This document shows, in pieces, positions 57,884 to 64,000 of a stretch of DNA of 64,000 bases (the first letter of the stretch is position 1; the number at the start of each line of letters is the position of its first letter). A program made the translations under genes and the position numbers. Source of the stretch: Yinghuangia soli (GTDB lineage Bacteria > Actinomycetota > Actinomycetes > Streptomycetales > Streptomycetaceae); assembly GCF_021502675.1 (NCBI RefSeq), contig NZ_JAKFHA010000046.1:1-64000 (forward strand), given 5' to 3'. Below the pieces are notes generated by a model. That model had not been told where the DNA came from and searched no databases. It saw only the letters and a program-made list of their open reading frames with translations.

Positions 57884-59605
57884 GTGGGCGAGCTTCGTGG
57901 CGGCGATCTTCTTGTCAGGGGCGGCACCGTCGTCGACGGGACCGGCGCGCCGGGGCGCGTCGCCGATGTGCGGATCCGGGGCGGGGTCATCGCCGAGATA
58001 GGCCCGGACCTCACCCCGCAGGGCGAGCCGGAGATCGACGCGTCCGGGGCCGTCGTCGCGCCCGGATTCGTGGACGCGCACACGCACTTCGACCCGTCCC
58101 TGTGGTGGGACCCGAGCGCCGATCCGATGCCCGGGCACGGCGTCACCACCGTCGTCCAGGGCAACTGCTCGCTGAGCCTGGCGCCGCTGACCGGCGACAC
58201 CGCCGCGCGCGACAAGCTGCTCGACGCGTTCTCCTACATCGAGGACATGCCGCCGGAGGCGTTCCGTACCGGCATCCCGTGGAACTGGACGACCTGGGCC
58301 GAGTACCGCGACCGTTTCGACGCGCTCGGCAGCGCGGTGCACGTGGCGGCGCTCGTCGGCCACTCCACGCTGCGCGCGTACGCGATGGGCGAGGCCGCCG
58401 ACCAGCGGGCCGCGACCGCGGACGAGCGCGCCGCGCTCGCCGCCGCGCTGCAGGAGTGCCTGGCGGCGGGCGCCTTCGGGCTCTCCACGTCCTTCGTCGA
58501 CTCCGACCGCGCGGGCAACCCGGTGGCCAGCCGGTACGCCGACGACGAGGAGTTCGCCGCGCTCGCCCAGGCGCTGCACGCGGCCGGGCGTACCGTCTTC
58601 GAGTTCGTGCCGCACATGCCGCTCGCCGACAAGCTGGCCGACATCGAGCGCATCCACCGGGCCTGCGCCGGGACCGCGGTCCGCGGCTCCTGGACGCAGC
58701 TGGGCGCGGGCGGCCGCAGCGCGGCGGACGTGCCCGTCATCCTCGAACAGGCCGGCCGTACGCAGGCCGAGGGCGCGGGCGTGTTCCCGCAGGTGTCGGC
58801 GCGCAGCTTCGACATCCAGATCAACTTCGACCGCACCATCGTGTTCAACGCCATGCCGCACTGGAACGCGTGGGTGCAGGTCGACCGCGACGAGAAGCTG
58901 CGCTGCCTGGCCGACCCGGCGTGGCGGGACAAGGCCCGAGCCGAGTGGGACGAGGTGCCGTACGCGCTCTTCCCGAAGGGCCGCATGCACAAGTTGCGCG
59001 CGGTGCGCGTGTCCGACCCTGCGCTCGAACGCTACGTCGGCTGCTTCTTCGACGAGATCCTCGCCGACCACCCGGGCGAGCACGAGGCCGACGTGTTCAT
59101 GCGCTGGCTGGCGGACAATAAGGTCGACCTCGGCCTCGCGGTCATCGGCCTGGGCAACGACGACCCGGACGCGGTCGCCGAACTCCTGCGCGACCCCCGC
59201 GTGGTGGTCGGCGCCAGCGACGCGGGCGCGCACGTGCAGATGATGTGCGGGGCGGGCGACAGCACGCTGCTGCTCACCCGGCACGTCCGCGAGCGCGGCG
59301 ACCTGACGATCGAGGAGGCCGTCCAGGCGCTGACGTCGCGCCCCGCCGAGATCTTCGGTATCCGCGACCGCGGCATCCTCGCCCCCGGCTACGCGGGCGA
59401 CCTGGCCGTCTTCGCGCTCGACGAACTCACCTACGAGCTGGACTACTTCGTCGACGACATGCCGGACGGATCGGCGCGCCTGACGCGTCCGCACGGCAAC
59501 TACCGCGCGACGGTCGCCGCGGGCGTGCCCACGCACTTGGCGGGCTCCCCCACCGGCGCGCGCCCGTGCGGGATGCTCGACGCGTCGGCGGCCGCGCCGC
59601 GCTGA
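57884..59605 (+). CDS. N-acyl-D-amino-acid deacylase-family amidohydrolase
   Basis: 573-aa metal-dependent amidohydrolase. Metal-binding H-x-H in 'GFVDAHTHFDPSLWWDP', conserved 'GVTTVVQGNCSLSLAPL', and the catalytic Asp region 'VVVGASDAGAHVQMM', plus the C-terminal composite beta domain ('GILAPGYAGDLAVFALDEL'). The D-aminoacylase/dihydroorotase-like family hydrolyses N-acyl or cyclic amide bonds. Start GTG 57884. A palindromic operator precedes it and a strong hairpin follows. It is unrelated to the CHAT gene upstream apart from being co-directional. Confidence 0.9.
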   Translation: MGELRGGDLLVRGGTVVDGTGAPGRVADVRIRGGVIAEIGPDLTPQGEPEIDASGAVVAPGFVDAHTHFDPSLWWDPSADPMPGHGVTTVVQGNCSLSLAPLTGDTAARDKLLDAFSYIEDMPPEAFRTGIPWNWTTWAEYRDRFDALGSAVHVAALVGHSTLRAYAMGEAADQRAATADERAALAAALQECLAAGAFGLSTSFVDSDRAGNPVASRYADDEEFAALAQALHAAGRTVFEFVPHMPLADKLADIERIHRACAGTAVRGSWTQLGAGGRSAADVPVILEQAGRTQAEGAGVFPQVSARSFDIQINFDRTIVFNAMPHWNAWVQVDRDEKLRCLADPAWRDKARAEWDEVPYALFPKGRMHKLRAVRVSDPALERYVGCFFDEILADHPGEHEADVFMRWLADNKVDLGLAVIGLGNDDPDAVAELLRDPRVVVGASDAGAHVQMMCGAGDSTLLLTRHVRERGDLTIEEAVQALTSRPAEIFGIRDRGILAPGYAGDLAVFALDELTYELDYFVDDMPDGSARLTRPHGNYRATVAAGVPTHLAGSPTGARPCGMLDASAAAPR

Positions 59606-59618
59606 CGGTCCTTCGACG

Positions 59619-59655
59619 TGCCCGCGTCCCCCGCCCCTGGTGGCGGACGCGGGCA
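59619..59655 (+). terminator. 11-bp stem terminator after amidohydrolase
   Basis: TGCCCGCGTCC (59619-59629) pairs with GGACGCGGGCA (59645-59655); the loop contains a further short pairing. Confidence 0.75.
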
Positions 59656-59708
59656 CCCGTCGCGGCATTTGTACGGTGGAGCCGGCACCTCCACCGAAAG
59701 GCACCACC

Positions 59709-60467
59709 GTGACCACGCACAATCCCGGCCGCCTCGACCACCTCCGTATCGCGATCAACGCCGCCGGGCGGGACTTCGGCCGGACGCTCGCGATCCGCTT
59801 GGCCGACCTGGGCGCCGAACTGCACCTCGCGGCCCGGTCTGCGGACGCGGCCGAGGCGGTCGCCACCGAGATCCGGGAACGCGGGCACGAACGGGTACAC
59901 GCGTACCGCTGCGACCTCACCGCACCGGACACCGTCGCCGCCTTCGCCGGCGCGGTGGCCGAGCGCACGGACCGCGTCGACGTCCTGATCAACAACGGCG
60001 CCCGCTACCTGGCCGCCGCGGATCTGGTTTCGGCATCCGACGAGGACATCGTCGCCACGGTCGCCTCGGGGACAGCCGGCACGGTCCTCACCGTCAAGCA
60101 TTTCCTGCCCCTGCTGCGCCGCTCGGACGTGCCCGACATCGTCACGATGGTCTCGACCGCGGGAACCCCCGGCCATTTCCTGTCCGATGCGCACGAGGCC
60201 TTCTACGCCGCCAAGGCCGGCCAGGGCGGCTTCACGGAGGTGCTGTCCAAGCGCCTGCGCCCCGAGGGCATCCGGGTGATCTCCCTCTACCCGCCGGACT
60301 TCGCCAACCCGGACCCGCTCGGCGAGGCCTGGGAGAGCACCCCGCGCGGACCGCAGGACGCGCTCACCGCGCAGTCGCTGGTGGACTGCGTCCTGTTCGC
60401 CATCGGCCAGCCGCGCGACTGCTTCATCAAGTCCTTCCACTTCGAACAGGCCTGGCAGCAGCACTGA
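59709..60467 (+). CDS. SDR-family oxidoreductase with atypical cofactor motif
   Basis: 252-aa SDR-fold protein. The usual TGxxxGxG is replaced by 'INAAGRDFGRTLAIRLADLGAEL'; 'VLINNGARY' stands for NNAG; the active-site part 'IVTMVSTAG ... EAFYAAKAGQGGFTEVL' keeps Ser, Tyr and Lys. The altered glycine motif suggests changed cofactor preference or a non-catalytic member. Start GTG 59709 with GAAAGG upstream. Monocistronic. Confidence 0.87.
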   Translation: MTTHNPGRLDHLRIAINAAGRDFGRTLAIRLADLGAELHLAARSADAAEAVATEIRERGHERVHAYRCDLTAPDTVAAFAGAVAERTDRVDVLINNGARYLAAADLVSASDEDIVATVASGTAGTVLTVKHFLPLLRRSDVPDIVTMVSTAGTPGHFLSDAHEAFYAAKAGQGGFTEVLSKRLRPEGIRVISLYPPDFANPDPLGEAWESTPRGPQDALTAQSLVDCVLFAIGQPRDCFIKSFHFEQAWQQH

Positions 60468-60513
60468 CGGCCGCTGCCTGCAGATGCCGGTCAGGTGGAC
60501 GTAGGGCATGAGT

Positions 60514-60532
60514 GCGGGTTCCGCGAACCCGC
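60514..60532. terminator. GCGGGTTC-CGC-GAACCCGC hairpin
   Basis: Perfect 8-bp stem with a three-base loop between the convergent SDR and hypothetical genes. Confidence 0.7.
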
Positions 60533-60566
60533 CCGGATCTCGGCGACGGCGATCGGCCCCGTGCTG

Positions 60567-61301
60567 TCAGCCCGCGGTACCGAGCAGGCGGGCGAGGCGG
60601 TGGCTCTGGCGGGTAGTGATGCCGCCGTGGGCGATCGGGATGGTCCGGGCGCTGTTGGGGGCGGCGCAGACGAGGATGCCGGTGCCGTACGTCTGATCGG
60701 TGGTCCAAGCGACCGGGCCGAAGCAGTCGTTGTCGAAAGCGAGCGCCGTCAGGACCGGCACGGCGGCGGGTATCGCTCCGTGGGCGGTGAAGGCCTGCGC
60801 GATGAGGTCCGCGGCTTCGCCGAGCGGGATGTCTGCGTCGCCGAGGATCGGCAGCAGGAGGAGGAGCCGGGTGGCGGGGCCGAGTCGGGCACCCGGTGGT
60901 GTGGCAGCGACCAGGGCGCGGAGCTCGGCCCAGGCCAGCCCGGGGCCGGCCGGGTCGGGGCCGATTGTCGCCAGGAACCCGGGGCGGGTCCAGTCGGGGT
61001 GGACGAGTGCGTACTCGCGCGTGTTCTCGGACTCGTCGCCGAAATCCAGGTTGGTGATACGGACTTCCAGCGAGTGCCGGTCGGGCAGGTCGAGGGCGAA
61101 CAGGTGGCAGGTGTTGCCTTCGAACACGAGGGATGCGGCGGCGTCTGCTTCGCCGGGGTTGGCGTCGAAGGCTTCGGCCAAGTCGTCCAGGTCCAATTCG
61201 TGCGAGAAGACCTGTTCCAGGTATGCAGGCCAGAAGCCGGGATGGGCGATCAGGTGCTCGGCGCGCTTCGCCTGCGGGATGTCGATCTCCTCGAAGTGCA
61301 T
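60567..61301 (-). CDS. Hypothetical protein
   Basis: 244-aa soluble protein from the ATG at 61301 ('MHFEEIDIPQAKRAEHLIAH'). Acidic N-terminal half ('FSHELDLDDLAEAFDANPGEADAAASLVFEGNTCHLFALDLP' in part) and an Ala/Leu-rich helical C-terminal half. No motif recognised. It may form an operon with the membrane protein 59 bases upstream. Confidence 0.75.
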   Translation of the reverse strand: MHFEEIDIPQAKRAEHLIAHPGFWPAYLEQVFSHELDLDDLAEAFDANPGEADAAASLVFEGNTCHLFALDLPDRHSLEVRITNLDFGDESENTREYALVHPDWTRPGFLATIGPDPAGPGLAWAELRALVAATPPGARLGPATRLLLLLPILGDADIPLGEAADLIAQAFTAHGAIPAAVPVLTALAFDNDCFGPVAWTTDQTYGTGILVCAAPNSARTIPIAHGGITTRQSHRLARLLGTAG

Positions 61302-61360
61302 GCGCCCATCATTCAGAACGCGGGCAGGCGTCCCGCTCGCGGCCCGCGCTTTCTTGGCCG

Positions 61361-62917
61361 CTACGTCAACAGGTAGGCGGTCAGGATCGCGATCGCCGCG
61401 ATCGGGAGGAGAAACCAGAAGCGCGGGGCGGCCGCGTGTGCGTCCTCTTCGCTCGGGCGCAGCGCCGGGTGGGCGCGCATGGCGTCCAGGACGGCGGCGG
61501 CGTGGGCCAGTTCGCTTGGGCCATGCAGGGAGTGGCGGTGGCCGCGGGTGGTGGTGACGAGCAGGGTATGCGGACGGTACGAGACCCGTACGACGTCGTC
61601 CCACGGCACCGTGCGGTGGCGCCAGGGTGTGGACAGGCGTACGCCGAGCGCATCGGCGGAGACCGACCTGCCGGTGAGGCTCCAGGCCACCGGGGCATCC
61701 CGTTCGCCCATCTGCTCCGCGGTCACCTCGAGGCCGCGGGGCCGGTACGGGGCTCGCTCGGAGGTGGGGATCAGGCGGATACCGGACGCGGTGATCTCGG
61801 TGCAGGTGCCGTCCGGGCATGCGGCATCGGGAACGGTCAGGGCCACGGCCCCGTCTGCCCGCGGCCGGCCGTGCAGGACGGCCTCGTGCATCGTGTCGGC
61901 GTCGGCTCCGGCCGGGAGGGGTACGCGGCACACGAACAGCGGGGTACGCCCGTACTCGTCGTCGGCCGGGTAGACGACCGTGACGCCCGGGCTCTGCTCG
62001 CGCACCCGGACCAAGCGGGCGGGAACCTGGCCGCGCAGGAGTTGGGCGGCACTCGACGGGATCCGCAGCGCGCCGACGAGGAAAGTGAGCGCCGGGGCTG
62101 CGGCAAGAATGCCTGCCCACGTCAGCGGTGAGATGTCACGCGGTGCCGACGCGTAGAAGTAGGGGTTCGTGTACAGCACCCCATCGTGCTGGTACGACTC
62201 GAACGGCCCGGGCACCAAGCCGCTTGACTCCCCCATCAGCGTGAACGGGATCGGCAGCTGTCCGGAGGTACCTTCGGCCTGGCCGAACAACCCATAGCCG
62301 TAGAGTCCCCCCGAAGCAGACGTCGTCGACGCGTGTTCGGGGTCCGGTGTCCGGCCGGCACCGATCACCGCACAGAGAACGCCCGCCCCCAGCAGCACCG
62401 CGGCCGCGCTCGACCGGCGCACGAAGGTACGGCGGTGCCAAGCAGCGGACGGGGTCGGCGCCTGGGAGGCCGAGGCGAACAGCCGGCGTCTCCGTCGGGA
62501 CACTGCGAACTCCGCAGCCGCGGCGGCGAACCCCCAGGCCACCGCAGCCGCCATGCACCACACATGCCACGCATCAAGGCCGCCCTCGGACATCCAGACG
62601 ACACAGCCCGCCAGCACCGCCGCTCCGGCCGGTGCCGCGAGCCATATGCAGCGCAGCAGGGCTGCGACGTACAGCGCAGCGAATCCGAAGACGACTTGTC
62701 CGGACGGCTCCGGCGCGCATACACCGACAGAGTCGCAGGCGGCCGGCGGAGCTGTCAGGCAGACGATGACTGTGGCGGCGACCATGGCTGCCGCAGGCCA
62801 CGCCGGGTGCAGGCCGCGTGGCGGGCGGGCTTTGGCCCAGCGCTCGGCGTCCGCGGTGAGCCACGGTTCGACCCCGGGCGGTCGGGCTCCGTCGGGAAGG
62901 CTTATCGGGGAACGCAC
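61361..62917 (-). CDS. Multi-pass membrane protein with PH-like C-terminal part
   Basis: 518-aa membrane protein with a GTG start. Three to four N-terminal helices ('WPAAAMVAATVIVCLTAP', 'VVFGFAALYVAALLRCIWLAAPAGAAVLAGCVVWM', 'WCMAAAVAWGFAAAAAEFAV'), a fifth at about 170-188, an extracytoplasmic segment, another helix near 280, then a beta-rich cytoplasmic domain with a PH-like strand run ('VRLSTPWRHRTVPWDDVVRVSYRPHTLLVTTTRGHRHSLHGP' in part) and a last C-terminal helix. Such proteins are common and uncharacterised in actinomycetes. Confidence 0.78.
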   Translation of the reverse strand: MRSPISLPDGARPPGVEPWLTADAERWAKARPPRGLHPAWPAAAMVAATVIVCLTAPPAACDSVGVCAPEPSGQVVFGFAALYVAALLRCIWLAAPAGAAVLAGCVVWMSEGGLDAWHVWCMAAAVAWGFAAAAAEFAVSRRRRRLFASASQAPTPSAAWHRRTFVRRSSAAAVLLGAGVLCAVIGAGRTPDPEHASTTSASGGLYGYGLFGQAEGTSGQLPIPFTLMGESSGLVPGPFESYQHDGVLYTNPYFYASAPRDISPLTWAGILAAAPALTFLVGALRIPSSAAQLLRGQVPARLVRVREQSPGVTVVYPADDEYGRTPLFVCRVPLPAGADADTMHEAVLHGRPRADGAVALTVPDAACPDGTCTEITASGIRLIPTSERAPYRPRGLEVTAEQMGERDAPVAWSLTGRSVSADALGVRLSTPWRHRTVPWDDVVRVSYRPHTLLVTTTRGHRHSLHGPSELAHAAAVLDAMRAHPALRPSEEDAHAAAPRFWFLLPIAAIAILTAYLLT

Positions 62918-63042
62918 GGGCCGCAGTATGCCGGATGGTTGGTCGTCCAGTCAGGAAGGTGCCTGCCGGGGAACAGGATTGACGCTGCGTCGGACCAGAG
63001 GACGGCAGCCCGTAAAGGGGGTCCGTGATGCGACCAGGAAAG

Positions 63043-64000
63043 CTACTCGGCTGAGTCTCGTTCCCCGGTCATCGCGCAGTCCAGGAGTCTCCCGTCGTTC
63101 GTGCCCACGAGCATGCGGCCGGGGCCCGTGACGGTGAGCGCGGTGGCCACGACACGAAGTCCGGCCACGGCCAAGTGGAGGCGGCGGCGGACGCTCCCGT
63201 CGTGGAGGTCGAGTACGACGAGTTCGCCGTCGCCGTACGTGACGTAGACGCAGTCCGCGCCGTGGTCGAGGTCGAGATCCGTGGCTATGCGGTCGGTCCG
63301 GAAGACCCACACCGGATCGCCGCCCTCCGGCGTGCGCCGTACGACGAACGATCCGCCGGGCTGCAATCCGGCGCCGTGATGCACGGAACCGGCATGGACC
63401 AGGTCTCCGTCGGCGGTCTCGATCCCCGGACCCGCGAAGTGAGTCTCGCCGGGGATCCACGCGTACGGCGACAGACGGCGGCCCCCCGCCTTCTCCGGCT
63501 CTCGCGGGCGTCCGGCGACCGTCGCGGGCTCCGGTTCCGCCACCGCCAGCCAGTCCTCACTCGGGCCATAACGCCGCTTGCCCTCCGCAAGCACGGATTC
63601 CCGGAAGTAGATCCGACGGCCATGCCGGATACGCAACCGACTCCGCGCACCGTTGTCGCCCGCGGGCGCGAGGGCCGGCAGGCCGTCGGCGCAACGCACC
63701 AGGGAAACCGCGTCAGTGGGAGCAAAATGGTCGAGTTGCGCCCCGTCCTGAAGTGCGAGTCGCACGACGGCCTCGGCCTCCCCTGTCCAGGGCGAGCGCA
63801 CGAGTCCGACCCATGCCGACTGCTCGTCCGCCGCAATGACGATGTCGCGGCCGCCGCTGTCGTCCGGGACCACCCACTGCCGTTGCCCCGCAGGCGACCA
63901 CGCCTCCAATTGGACGCCGTCGAGGGTCGCCACGATCCGGCCGTCGGAGAGTTTCTCCACCGCGCGGATGTTGCGCCGCGGGTCCCAGTCCGCGCTCAAG
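63043..64000 (-). CDS. Beta-propeller-like protein (5' end outside window)
   Basis: At least 318 residues, open to the window edge; the only in-window start is a TTG at the edge, so the true start is probably beyond it. Propeller-type repeats are visible ('LSDGRIVATLDGVQLEAWSPAGQRQWVV', 'GADCVYVTYGDGELVVLDLHDGSVRRRL', 'GRMLVGTNDGRLLDCAM'). No catalytic motif. It resembles WD40/PQQ-like hypothetical proteins of actinomycetes. Confidence 0.75.
   Translation of the reverse strand, partial: LSADWDPRRNIRAVEKLSDGRIVATLDGVQLEAWSPAGQRQWVVPDDSGGRDIVIAADEQSAWVGLVRSPWTGEAEAVVRLALQDGAQLDHFAPTDAVSLVRCADGLPALAPAGDNGARSRLRIRHGRRIYFRESVLAEGKRRYGPSEDWLAVAEPEPATVAGRPREPEKAGGRRLSPYAWIPGETHFAGPGIETADGDLVHAGSVHHGAGLQPGGSFVVRRTPEGGDPVWVFRTDRIATDLDLDHGADCVYVTYGDGELVVLDLHDGSVRRRLHLAVAGLRVVATALTVTGPGRMLVGTNDGRLLDCAMTGERDSAE

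Noticed and set aside
1-64000. tRNA, rRNA, integrase, transposase or phage genes
   Set aside because: Looked for T-loop-like GGTTCGA patterns, DDE/tyrosine-recombinase motifs and structural phage proteins; found none.

Overview
The window is very GC-rich, with strong third-position GC bias, frequent GTG starts, ATGA/GTGA translational overlaps, several leaderless-type promoters, and the gene families of a large-genome filamentous actinomycete (Streptomycetales-like). I see no rRNA, tRNA, CRISPR array, transposase or phage module. The content looks like a chromosomal region dominated by regulators, stress and catabolic genes, with a more accessory right third.

Left part (1-17.4 kb). A perfect-stem terminator follows a NarL-type two-component pair. 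Then come an AlkC-like DNA glycosylase, small membrane proteins, a HutD-like protein, an ECF sigma/anti-sigma pair, a TetR gene with a clear operator, a TerB protein and an EgtE-like PLP enzyme. A second NarL-type system diverges from an ABC exporter across a 42-bp palindrome. An L,D-transpeptidase, a tautomerase, a TetR/AhpD pair with twin operators, and a miniature Hsp70 ATPase follow.

Middle (17.4-45.5 kb). An aromatic-degradation cluster holds an FAD hydroxylase, an extradiol-type VOC dioxygenase and an FAH-family hydrolase, divergent from an acetoacetyl-CoA synthetase and followed by a FadR-type GntR regulator. Next are an APH-fold kinase, an enoyl-CoA hydratase, a hemerythrin, a P450, an SDR, a TerD-fusion protein, a MocR regulator divergent from a split-barrel flavoprotein, a Ser/Thr kinase, and a MarR/MFS pair. 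An OmpR-type two-component system is divergent from a four-gene MacB-like export operon.

Right part (45.7-64 kb). The most unusual content is two paralogous CHAT (caspase-like) peptidases joined to WD40 propellers. One is translationally coupled to a small putative membrane protein; the other carries TPRs and is preceded by three 29-bp direct repeats. Both appear to be expressed as leaderless mRNAs from a TAGACT box at matching spacing. Between and beyond them lie further propeller-like proteins, orphan hypothetical genes, a methyltransferase, a cupin, a D-aminoacylase-type amidohydrolase, an SDR and a membrane protein. The CHAT/WD40 pair is the best candidate for an undescribed regulated-proteolysis, conflict or cell-death system here. 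That role is inferred from architecture only.
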